Origin: Bacillota bacterium
GTDB taxonomy: Bacteria > Bacillota_A > Clostridia > Clostridiales > Clostridiaceae
Length of the DNA: 5,429 bases
Direction of reading: 5' to 3'
NCBI GenBank assembly: GCA_021837545.1
Contig: JAKBFR010000149.1
Location: 1-5,429, forward strand
The notes under the pieces are model-generated. The model worked only from the letters and a program-made list of their open reading frames with translations, made no database searches and was not told the origin of the DNA. Below are positions 1 to 5,373 of the stretch, one piece after another. Position numbers and translations under genes: made by a program. Each line of letters opens with the position of its first letter. Position 1 is the stretch's first letter.

Positions 1-66
1 AATACTCTTACTATATAGTTATATGATATTATTGAATTATCTAATAGATGTGGAGGTAAATAATCT

Positions 67-576
67 ATGGAATTATTAAATGAAATTTATAATAAGGATG
101 TTACTGGAGAACAAACAGTAACTTCTATTGCTTATGATATAAGAAAAGCTTCTCGGTCGATAGTATCTAATAAAAGTAGCCAAATTGCTTTACTTTATGT
201 TTCCAAACACAAATATCATAAACTTCCAGGCGGAGGCGTAGAAAATACAGAAAACATTAAAGAAACGCTTAAAAGAGAAGTAATGGAAGAAGTAGGTGTA
301 AATATTCTTATCGGAGACGAGATAGGAGCAATTATAGAATATAGAGATGAATTTAGACAGCTGCAGATATCTTATTGTTTTTTTAGTAAAGTTGTAGGAG
401 AAGTAACAACTCCAAATTTCACAGAATCTGAGCTAGTAAATGGTTTTGAACTAAAATGGGTTACCTTAGATGAAGCAATAACTCTTTTATCTAATGATAA
501 TCCAGATGATTATGTGGGCAAATTTATAAAAAAAAGAGATTTAATATTTTTAAATAGAGCAAAAGAACTAATTTAA
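67..576 (+). CDS. Nudix hydrolase, substrate unknown
   Basis: A complete 169-residue Nudix-fold hydrolase, probably cytoplasmic because no signal peptide or membrane segment is visible. The full Nudix box is present at residues 56-78: G56, five residues, E62, seven residues, then REVMEEVGV (R70 to V78). It includes the metal-binding glutamates E74 and E75, so a Mg2+-dependent pyrophosphatase on a nucleoside-diphosphate-linked substrate is expected. The lead-in LPGGGVE and the downstream WVTLDEAI segment (131-138) are typical of the family. Box motifs do not identify the substrate; nucleotide sugars, ADP-ribose, oxidised nucleotides or cofactors are all possible. The start is the ATG at 67, nine bases after a strong GGAGGT at 52-57. 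A TATGAT at 22-27 could be its -10 box, but any -35 lies at or beyond the window edge. It is the only plus-strand gene and converges on the GntR-RCK gene. Confidence 0.9.
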   Translation: MELLNEIYNKDVTGEQTVTSIAYDIRKASRSIVSNKSSQIALLYVSKHKYHKLPGGGVENTENIKETLKREVMEEVGVNILIGDEIGAIIEYRDEFRQLQISYCFFSKVVGEVTTPNFTESELVNGFELKWVTLDEAITLLSNDNPDDYVGKFIKKRDLIFLNRAKELI

Positions 577-643
577 AATGAAATTCATTTTTCAGAAATA
601 AAGTGACAAAATAACAGGTAAAGCACTTCATTCCTTTACTTAT

Positions 644-692
644 AAAAATGAGTAAGACCATTCCAAATATGAAATAGCCTTACTTATTTTTT
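644..692. terminator. Bidirectional terminator-like hairpin between convergent genes
   Basis: The arm AAAAATGAGTAAG (644-656) pairs with CTTACTTATTTTT (679-691). This gives a 13-bp stem with one G-T wobble and a 22-base loop. The stem starts in a run of A and ends in a run of six T, so it can act as an intrinsic terminator for the plus-strand Nudix transcript and, read from the other side, for the minus-strand GntR-RCK transcript. The large loop and AT-rich stem make it weaker than a textbook terminator. Its position between two converging stop codons supports the call. Confidence 0.65.
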
Positions 693-714
693 ATTATATG
701 AACCGTAATAATTT

Positions 715-1344
715 TTATTTTAATGTGTTATATATATAATCGTGAACTCTCTCATAAGCATCGCTACTTCCAATAACAATTAGAATATCATCATTTTCAA
801 AGATATAAGTTGGTCCTGGTGATACAACTATATCATTATTTCTTCTGTACGCAACTATTGTAGCTCCTGTACCCTGCCAAAATTTTATTTCATTGACAGT
901 CTTGCCAATTGCCTTACAATTATCTTTTATTTCTATTTCTATAAAAGTAAAAGGAGAAACATTTTTAAAACGGTCTACCATATCTAATATTTTCTCGAAG
1001 TTTTGCTCTATTTCATCATCAATGTGTTTTTTCTTTTCTATAAGTTTAGAGATATTTTCCTTCACTGTAAACATATATTCATTAGATTTATGTTTTTCAA
1101 TAAACTTTTCTGCAGCGGAAACTGATAAAACATCTATACCTCGCCCCTTAAAAGAAGTAACTACATTCATATCCTCTAATAAAGCTATTGCTCTTCTTAT
1201 AGTCTCTGGTGAAACATTATACATACTAGATAATGTAGTTCTCCCGCTTAACTTTTCATCAATTTTAATTTCACCTTTAACTATTTTATTTGCAATATCT
1301 AATGCTACGTTCTTATAAATTGAAGATCCATTGTAAGTTTTCAT
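715..1344 (-). CDS. GntR-family regulator with C-terminal RCK_C (TrkA-C) domain, BusR-like
   Basis: A 209-residue DNA-binding regulator. Residues about 8-72 form a GntR-type winged helix, with recognition helix SPETIRRAIALLED (45-58) and wing VVTSFKGRGIDV (61-72). Residues about 76-127 are charged and helical and look like a coiled-coil oligomerisation linker. Residues about 132-209 form an RCK_C (TrkA-C) domain with the segment FWQGTGATIVAYRR (155-168) followed by SPGP (175-178). This order and length match BusR of Lactococcus and Streptococcus, a tetrameric c-di-AMP-activated repressor of the BusAB glycine-betaine importer whose RCK_C domain binds the nucleotide. By analogy this protein may sense c-di-AMP, but the ligand is not proven by sequence. 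The ATG at 1344 follows GGAGGA (1356-1351) at six bases. It lies 40 bases downstream of the oxidoreductase gene on the same strand, so co-transcription and autoregulation are likely. I use no gene symbol because no betaine transporter is adjacent. Confidence 0.85.
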   Translation of the reverse strand: MKTYNGSSIYKNVALDIANKIVKGEIKIDEKLSGRTTLSSMYNVSPETIRRAIALLEDMNVVTSFKGRGIDVLSVSAAEKFIEKHKSNEYMFTVKENISKLIEKKKHIDDEIEQNFEKILDMVDRFKNVSPFTFIEIEIKDNCKAIGKTVNEIKFWQGTGATIVAYRRNNDIVVSPGPTYIFENDDILIVIGSSDAYERVHDYIYNTLK

Positions 1345-1384
1345 AAAATTTCCTCCATATAATATACATTAACAAAATTCTATA

Positions 1385-2536
1385 TTATATTACTACATTT
1401 ACTAATTCATTTCCATAGTTATCTAAGCTTTCTTTAAAATGTTTAATAGTTCCTCTGCATATCGCTCTATTAAAATAATCATTACTATATAAAGCAAAAT
1501 CATCAACAGAATACTGTATAAGATTCTGCACAATGTATATAAGCTGTTTACCGTATAGCTCCATGCAAGTCTTTGGTGTAACTCCCGGCCAGGCATTGCA
1601 ACTTACTACTGTCCTTTGATTAAGAACTTTCAAACACTTTGGTATAGCGCTATAAGCCTCATCATTAGGGTAAATAACAGTTTTATCTAGAGTTCCCTGT
1701 GGTATGCCTTCGACTGCCTTTATCTGAACAAAATTTACATCTGTCAAATATGGGTCTGCTGTTAAATCTAAAATTATAGAGTGTTCCTTTAAATATCCTA
1801 ATAACTCATTGCTGACAATATATTTTGTTGCATCGTCTCTAGTAGTTGCATCTACTAAAATGTCTGTCTTTCTTAGAATTTTTATCATCTCTTTTTTATC
1901 ATTGGTTATATTTCTGGCTAGCAAATTAACAAGCACACCTCTAGTTTTCTCTTGAAGTATATCTTCACTTACTTTGTTATTTCCATACTTACCCGCCAAT
2001 CTTGCAGCTGTTAATCCAACTCGTCCCATTCCCATTACACTCACAATTATAGGTTTTTTATCTTCAATACAGGTATTTCCATAATTTTTTGCAAGTTCCG
2101 TAAATGCTAAATTAATTCCATTTCCTGAAGTTCCCTCATAATCTACAACTATTCTTTCAAGAAAGTCGTTTCTAATAGAATCCATAGAAACAGCAAATAT
2201 GCCTTTCTCTTTAAGTTTTTCTACTCTATTAGCTCTAGTTGGATAATGTAGCATACTTAATAAAATACTGCCTTCTTTCATATAGTCAATTTCATCAAAC
2301 TCTGGTGATCTTAAAACTACAACAATACTTTTTTCATAGCATTCTCTGTTAGATACAAATTGTATTGTCTTATTTTCCTTTAAATAATCTTCTTTTGTAT
2401 AACCTAAGGTAAATCCATATCCTTCTTCGAGATACACTTGTACCTTTTCATTTTTAAACATACTAAAAAATGACGGTAAAAAATCTCTTCTCTCATTTAC
2501 CTCTTTGTGCATTCTTGGAAAACCTATAGTTTTCAA
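1385..2536 (-). CDS. NAD(P)-dependent oxidoreductase of the alanine dehydrogenase/transhydrogenase (AlaDH/PNT) superfamily
   Basis: With the TTG start at 2536 the protein has 383 residues, close to the roughly 370 of alanine dehydrogenases. Its N-terminus, MKTIGFPRMHKEVNERR, matches the family opening. The AlaDH_PNT N-terminal domain covers about 1-140, with R17 at the usual substrate-binding arginine and H97 (in MLHYP) at the catalytic histidine. The usual pyruvate-binding lysine appears to be R76 (in LRSPE). The nucleotide-binding domain has GMGRVG (169-174), and D261 (in LTADP) fits the catalytic aspartate. The AYE motif of alanine dehydrogenase is not conserved (AVSMD, 115-119). The relatives are alanine dehydrogenase, saccharopine dehydrogenase and N5-(carboxyethyl)ornithine synthase. 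Reductive amination or opine formation from pyruvate is plausible, but the substrate is unknown. It is the first gene of an apparent operon with the BusR-like regulator, and two tandem palindromes lie just upstream. The frame is open back to 2629, but those codons have no ribosome binding site and run through the operator repeat. Confidence 0.75.
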   Translation of the reverse strand: MKTIGFPRMHKEVNERRDFLPSFFSMFKNEKVQVYLEEGYGFTLGYTKEDYLKENKTIQFVSNRECYEKSIVVVLRSPEFDEIDYMKEGSILLSMLHYPTRANRVEKLKEKGIFAVSMDSIRNDFLERIVVDYEGTSGNGINLAFTELAKNYGNTCIEDKKPIIVSVMGMGRVGLTAARLAGKYGNNKVSEDILQEKTRGVLVNLLARNITNDKKEMIKILRKTDILVDATTRDDATKYIVSNELLGYLKEHSIILDLTADPYLTDVNFVQIKAVEGIPQGTLDKTVIYPNDEAYSAIPKCLKVLNQRTVVSCNAWPGVTPKTCMELYGKQLIYIVQNLIQYSVDDFALYSNDYFNRAICRGTIKHFKESLDNYGNELVNVVI

Positions 2537-2545
2537 TAATATCAT

Positions 2546-2551
2546 CCTCCC
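2546..2551 (-). promoter_or_regulatory. Ribosome binding site that fixes a TTG start
   Basis: On the minus strand GGGAGG occupies 2551-2546. It abuts an in-frame ATG at 2545, leaving no spacing, so that ATG cannot be used efficiently. Nine bases further on is an in-frame TTG at 2536, and starting there gives the family-typical N-terminus MKTIGFP. I therefore assign the TTG as the start of the oxidoreductase. Confidence 0.8.
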
Positions 2552-2566
2552 TGTCTTGCTCTGATA

Positions 2567-2594
2567 TAGATAACAATTATGAATTGTTATCCAT
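2567..2594. promoter_or_regulatory. Candidate operator 1, perfect palindrome inside a 28-bp direct repeat
   Basis: Bases 2569-2591 read GATAACAATT, three bases, AATTGTTATC: a perfect inverted repeat with 10-bp arms centred on 2580. It sits inside the first of two 28-bp direct repeats, each beginning TAGATAACA and ending CCAT. It lies just upstream of the ribosome binding site of the oxidoreductase. The size and symmetry fit a dimeric winged-helix regulator site, and the GntR-RCK protein of the same operon is the natural candidate. An RNA hairpin formed in the leader is an alternative reading. Confidence 0.6.
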
Positions 2595-2612
2595 CCTTCT
2601 CTTTCTCTGGCG

Positions 2613-2640
2613 TAGATAACACTTATCAATTGTTACCCAT
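2613..2640. promoter_or_regulatory. Candidate operator 2, second copy of the 28-bp repeat
   Basis: This 28-bp segment differs from the copy at 2567-2594 at only three positions. Its palindrome (2615-2637, GATAACACTT, three bases, AATTGTTACC) keeps 8 of 10 arm pairs. The two centres (2580 and 2626) are 46 bp apart, with an unrelated pyrimidine-rich 18-bp spacer. A strong and a weaker copy at fixed spacing is what a tetrameric regulator that grips two sites would use, as described for BusR. Confidence 0.58.
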
Positions 2641-2841
2641 TTTGGTATTCCTTTTGAGTACAAAACAGTTGTCACTTTTAGAATAAGACTCATAAGCTGT
2701 TTAGTTTTAATTTCAGTTTATATTTAAGGATTAGATGTAAAAAGAAAAGATTTTTTTGAAATGTACTTAAAACTTAAAATATTTATAGTTAAATTGCACT
2801 ATAAAACAGCGCATTACTGATTAGTACAATTTTTTGATAAG

Positions 2842-2872
2842 TAACAACTTAATTATACAATATAAGTTGTAA
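2842..2872. repeat. Inverted repeat flanking the -10 box of the possible promoter
   Basis: TAACAACTTA (2842-2851) and TAAGTTGTAA (2863-2872) are inverted copies matching at 9 of 10 positions, with an 11-base centre that contains the TATAAT. This is a typical position for a repressor site. The left arm shares the TAACAA core with the tandem palindromes at 2567-2640, so the same regulator could bind here, but the similarity is short. Confidence 0.4.
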
Positions 2873-2880
2873 GTTAGCAA
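2852..2880 (-). promoter_or_regulatory. Possible sigma-A promoter for the oxidoreductase/regulator operon
   Basis: On the minus strand TTGCTA (2880-2875) is followed after 17 bases by a perfect TATAAT (2857-2852). The -35 matches the consensus at four of six bases. It points towards the oxidoreductase but lies about 300 bases from its start, so either the leader is long or a closer promoter is missed. I found no better promoter between 2541 and 2760. In an AT-rich genome a chance match is possible. Confidence 0.4.
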
Positions 2881-2969
2881 TGTGACATTCGATATTTAAG
2901 TTAATTAATGGAATATTTTTCAGATAAATATATTAAAATAACTTATTAAAAACAATGACTCATAACTTC

Positions 2970-3011
2970 AAAAAAAAGAAGAATGGCATTTATAAATTTA
3001 AACGCCATTCT
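2970..3011 (-). terminator. Intrinsic terminator of the two-component operon
   Basis: Read on the minus strand, AGAATGGC (3011-3004) pairs with GCCATTCT (2987-2980). After one mismatch four further pairs (TTTA/TAAA) extend the stem, with a six-base loop. A run of eight T (2977-2970 on the minus strand) follows within a few bases. The GC pairs in the stem base plus the T run make this the best terminator in the window. It lies about 120 bases after the kinase stop codon. Confidence 0.8.
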
Positions 3012-3061
3012 CTTAATTCTTCAAAACAAGTTTTTTGTGACCAAAAACTAAATAAAAATAT

Positions 3062-3106
3062 AGTTCTTTATATATTTAAGATTTTTGCCAAAATATATAA
3101 AGGACT
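3062..3106 (-). terminator. Long AT-rich hairpin directly downstream of the kinase gene
   Basis: AGTTCTTTATATATTT (3062-3077) and AAATATATAAAGGACT (3091-3106) form a 16-bp stem with one T-G pair and a 13-base loop. On the minus strand the stem is followed by an interrupted T-rich stretch. It begins about 22 bases after the kinase stop. It could be a first, leaky terminator or a 3'-end stabiliser ahead of the stronger terminator at 2970-3011. Confidence 0.5.
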
Positions 3107-3128
3107 TATATAAGTATCTATATCGCAA

Positions 3129-4577
3129 CTATTTAAAATCCATATAAAGGGTTATTATAAATCGTGCTCCCCCTTTAATGCTATTTTCCGCTACTATATT
3201 TCCATCATGTTTTTCAATAATACTTTTAGTTATAGCTAGACCAAGACCGTAATTTCCACCCTTGCCTTTAAAAAATCTTTCGAATATATTATCTAGATCT
3301 TTCTCTTCAAAACCTGGGCCATCATCCTCAATTATTATAACTACTTTCTCCCCTTTAGTTTCCAATGCAACCTCTATATTATTTCTGCAATATCTCAAAC
3401 AATTTCCAAGTATATTTATAATTGCCCTTGTAAGTTTTTCTTCATCCCCCGTAATAATTGTGCCACTATCATTAGCAGAAAATTTAATAATTTTGTTATC
3501 TTTTACTGCTATCCCTTTGATTCTTTCAATACTACTTTTTATAATATATTCTACATTTATTTCTTCGAGATTAAGCTTGTCTTGCATAGCTTCTATCTTT
3601 GATAGATACAATAACTCTTCTACTAAATTAGATAGTCTTTTACTTTCTTCTATTATAATTTCCACTGCTTTATCTTCCTCATCAACAACTCCATATTTTA
3701 TACCTTCTGCATATCCTTGTATAGACATAAGTGGAGTGCGCAACTCATGAGAGGCGTTTTGCATAAATGCCCTCATAGTACTATCATAAGTAAATAGCTT
3801 ATGAGTCATAGATTGCATTGTTTCTGCTAATTCACCAATTTCATCATTACTATCATATTTTATAAATTCAGCTTGGTATTGTCTTTCTCCAATTTTCTTT
3901 GCATACTTACTTAATAGTAAAATAGGCATAGATATCTTTCTAGCTACAGTATTTGATATTAACACTGAAATTGCTGCCGATATTATAACTATTATTAAAA
4001 GAATATCATTTACAACTTTTACAAAACCTTTACTTTTAAAAACGTCTGAGTATACTACTAAATAAACATTATTAGTTTTGTTTGATAATTTCACATTATG
4101 TACTAAAGTTGCATATTTTCCTTCTGCACTATTAAAATAGAAAATTGCTTTTTTACTATTCTTAGATACTGTCCCATTTTTTTCACTAACTACTGGCATT
4201 ATGTTGTTTTGAACGAATGTATACTCTTCTTCATTTCTTTTCTCAGGATATATTAAATTCATGTTTTTACCTACTATTGCATAATCAACATCTACGAAGG
4301 ATTTAATCTTTTTTAGATTTTTATTAATTATAGACATGTTTTTGTCGTTACTTGCATATGTCCCTAATTTTGGGGTAGTACTCAAATCAATTGTAGTTTC
4401 AACCATTAATTTTTCAATAGTTAAAGCTGCTTCTGTAAGCTGCCTTTTGGTCTGTTTTTGTATATAAAAATTCAAATATAAATTAAAAATCACAAAAGTT
4501 AGCAATAGGGAAATGGTTATTATGGTTATATGTGAAAAGAATATCTTTTTTCTTATAGTAGTTTTTGAAGTTCTCAT
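3129..4577 (-). CDS. Two-component sensor histidine kinase, membrane-bound, HAMP-HisKA-HATPase_c
   Basis: A 482-residue orthodox sensor kinase, expected to autophosphorylate and pass phosphate to the OmpR-type regulator encoded just upstream. Transmembrane segment 1 spans about residues 12-38, followed by an extracytoplasmic sensor region of about 150 residues (39-187) that I cannot assign to a named fold. Transmembrane segment 2 is at about 188-208 and a HAMP linker at 209-261. The HisKA dimerisation domain has ASHELRTP (275-282), with H277 as phosphoacceptor. The ATPase domain has the N box (N388 and N392), G1 box DDGPG (418-422), F box IFERFF (431-436) and G2 box GLGL (444-447). All catalytic motifs are intact. 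The frame is open to a GTG at 4586, but the ribosome binding site favours the ATG at 4577. It starts 17 bases after the regulator gene, so the two are co-transcribed. The stimulus is unknown; the nearest unit, separated by a terminator, is the oxidoreductase operon. Confidence 0.92.
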   Translation of the reverse strand: MRTSKTTIRKKIFFSHITIITISLLLTFVIFNLYLNFYIQKQTKRQLTEAALTIEKLMVETTIDLSTTPKLGTYASNDKNMSIINKNLKKIKSFVDVDYAIVGKNMNLIYPEKRNEEEYTFVQNNIMPVVSEKNGTVSKNSKKAIFYFNSAEGKYATLVHNVKLSNKTNNVYLVVYSDVFKSKGFVKVVNDILLIIVIISAAISVLISNTVARKISMPILLLSKYAKKIGERQYQAEFIKYDSNDEIGELAETMQSMTHKLFTYDSTMRAFMQNASHELRTPLMSIQGYAEGIKYGVVDEEDKAVEIIIEESKRLSNLVEELLYLSKIEAMQDKLNLEEINVEYIIKSSIERIKGIAVKDNKIIKFSANDSGTIITGDEEKLTRAIINILGNCLRYCRNNIEVALETKGEKVVIIIEDDGPGFEEKDLDNIFERFFKGKGGNYGLGLAITKSIIEKHDGNIVAENSIKGGARFIITLYMDFK

Positions 4578-4585
4578 TAATAGCA

Positions 4586-4591
4586 CCCTTT
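4586..4591 (-). promoter_or_regulatory. Ribosome binding site that decides the kinase start
   Basis: On the minus strand AAAGGG (4591-4586) lies eight bases before the ATG at 4577. The in-frame GTG at 4586 overlaps this same sequence and so has no usable spacing. The ATG is therefore the likely start, removing three residues from the longest reading frame. Confidence 0.7.
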
Positions 4592-4594
4592 CTA

Positions 4595-5290
4595 TTAATC
4601 CTTATTTGATATCATAAATCCAAATCCCCATATGGTCTCTATTTTTAATAAAGAGCCTGAATTTATTAACTTCTTCCTAATCCTTTTTATCATATCATCC
4701 GTTGCTCTCGTATCTACTTCACTTTCATAACCCCATACTCTATTAAGAAGTTCTTCTCTACTTACTCCCTTATTCACCATTTTAGCTAGATACAAAAGGA
4801 GGCTGAATTCCATAGGTGTTAGCTTAAGGTCTTTACCATTACAAAGAGCTGACCTTCCTTCAGTAGAAATAGTAATATCTAATATCCTTATTGCATCTTC
4901 TTCTGTATTTTTATTGCTTTGAAATTCCATACGCTTGAATATACTCTTCACTCTTAACACAAGCTCTACTGGGCTAAATGGCTTTGTCATATAATCATCA
5001 CTACCAAGAGTAAGTCCTGCAATCTTATCCCCTTCACTATCCCTAGCTGATATTATAATAATTGGGACATCACTTTCTTTTCTAATTTCTGAACATACCG
5101 TTAACCCATCAAGTTTCGGCATCATTATATCTAGAATCAACATATCTGCACGTTTTTCCTTAAAAGCTTCAAGTAGCGCTCTTCCATCGGAGAAAACCTC
5201 AACATCATAGCCTTCTTTTTTTAGAAACATCTTTATAAGGTCCTGTATTTTCTTTTCATCATCAGCAATATATATAATTTTTGTTTCCAT
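4595..5290 (-). CDS. OmpR-family response regulator
   Basis: A 231-residue two-domain transcription factor of normal family length, acting in the cytoplasm as partner of the kinase encoded 17 bases downstream. The receiver domain (about 4-118) has the acidic pair D10-D11, the phosphoacceptor D54 in LILDIMMP, S81 at the conserved Ser/Thr position, and K103 in KPF. The winged-helix DNA-binding domain (about 132-228) has the LTPMEFSLL motif (157-165), the recognition-helix region TRATDDMIKRIRKKL (194-208) and the C-terminal hairpin IWGFGF (220-225). All signalling residues are present, so it should be a functional switch. The ATG at 5290 is preceded by AAAGGCGGTG (5305-5296), a near-complete ribosome binding site at five bases. 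A promoter with a consensus extended -10 lies just upstream. Its targets cannot be read from this window. Assignment to a named system such as PhoB, ResD or VanR would be guesswork. Confidence 0.93.
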   Translation of the reverse strand: METKIIYIADDEKKIQDLIKMFLKKEGYDVEVFSDGRALLEAFKEKRADMLILDIMMPKLDGLTVCSEIRKESDVPIIIISARDSEGDKIAGLTLGSDDYMTKPFSPVELVLRVKSIFKRMEFQSNKNTEEDAIRILDITISTEGRSALCNGKDLKLTPMEFSLLLYLAKMVNKGVSREELLNRVWGYESEVDTRATDDMIKRIRKKLINSGSLLKIETIWGFGFMISNKD

Positions 5291-5327
5291 AACAGCACCG
5301 CCTTTACTCTAATATCTGGTTATTATG

Positions 5328-5336
5328 ATTATACCA
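5328..5336 (-). promoter_or_regulatory. Extended -10 promoter of the two-component operon
   Basis: On the minus strand TGGTATAAT (5336-5328) is a perfect extended -10 element (TG, one base, TATAAT). The hexamer 17 bases upstream (5356-5351, ATGTCC) is a poor -35, which fits a promoter that relies on the extended -10 or on an activator. The predicted start near 5321 leaves a leader of about 30 bases before the regulator ATG, with its ribosome binding site in between. Confidence 0.6.
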
Positions 5337-5352
5337 TTGTAGATATATTTGG

Positions 5353-5373
5353 ACATCTGAAAAACTAAGATGT
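5353..5373. repeat. Short inverted repeat over the -35 region of the two-component promoter
   Basis: ACATCT (5353-5358) and AGATGT (5368-5373) are perfect inverted copies separated by nine bases. They overlap the weak -35 region of the promoter at 5328-5336. This is a sensible place for an activator or repressor site, but 6-bp arms can arise by chance in such AT-rich DNA. Confidence 0.35.

Larger units (their letters stand above)
2641..2969. other. Long AT-rich noncoding stretch upstream of the oxidoreductase operon
   Basis: No convincing gene is visible here on either strand. The short ATG frames on the plus strand at 2761 (19 codons) and 2908 (13 codons) have no ribosome binding site. The stretch holds the candidate promoter and inverted repeat at 2842-2880. 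If that promoter is the only one, the oxidoreductase transcript carries a leader of roughly 300 bases. I recognise no known riboswitch in it, and the leader has no strong GC-rich stems. Confidence 0.5.

Noticed and set aside
575..591. AAAATGAA-A-TTCATTTT palindrome just after the Nudix stop codon
   Set aside because: It is AT-only apart from one pair, with almost no loop. A much better terminator structure follows at 644-692.
893..1318. Plus-strand 141-residue open frame
   Set aside because: It lies wholly antisense to the GntR-RCK regulator, whose domains are clear. Its translation has no recognisable motif and I take it as a shadow of the real gene.
2569..2592. Resemblance to the E. coli lac operator (GGATAACAATT half-site)
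   Set aside because: The minus strand contains GGATAACAATTC, but no LacI-family protein is nearby and the full symmetry differs from the lac operator. The likeness is coincidental.
2546..2629. N-terminal extension of the oxidoreductase up to the ATG at 2629
   Set aside because: There is no ribosome binding site for it, it overlaps an operator repeat, and the family-typical N-terminus begins at the TTG at 2536.
2541..2850. Riboswitch (for example a ydaO-type c-di-AMP riboswitch) in the oxidoreductase leader
   Set aside because: The c-di-AMP link made this worth looking for, but I see no conserved riboswitch core or GC-rich helices. The structured parts are better explained as DNA palindromes.
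2761..2949. Two tiny plus-strand frames (ATG at 2761, 19 codons; ATG at 2908, 13 codons)
   Set aside because: They have no ribosome binding site, no recognisable peptide features, and are of a length expected by chance in this noncoding stretch.
3104..3115. 12-bp perfect palindrome ACTTATATAAGT near the kinase stop
   Set aside because: It is short, pure AT apart from the ends, and partly overlaps the larger hairpin at 3062-3106. I cannot support a separate function.
3262..3750. Plus-strand 162-residue open frame rich in Ser, Ile and Leu
   Set aside because: It is antisense to the HisKA and ATPase domains of the kinase. The composition is what the complement of an AT-rich kinase gene gives, so it is a shadow.
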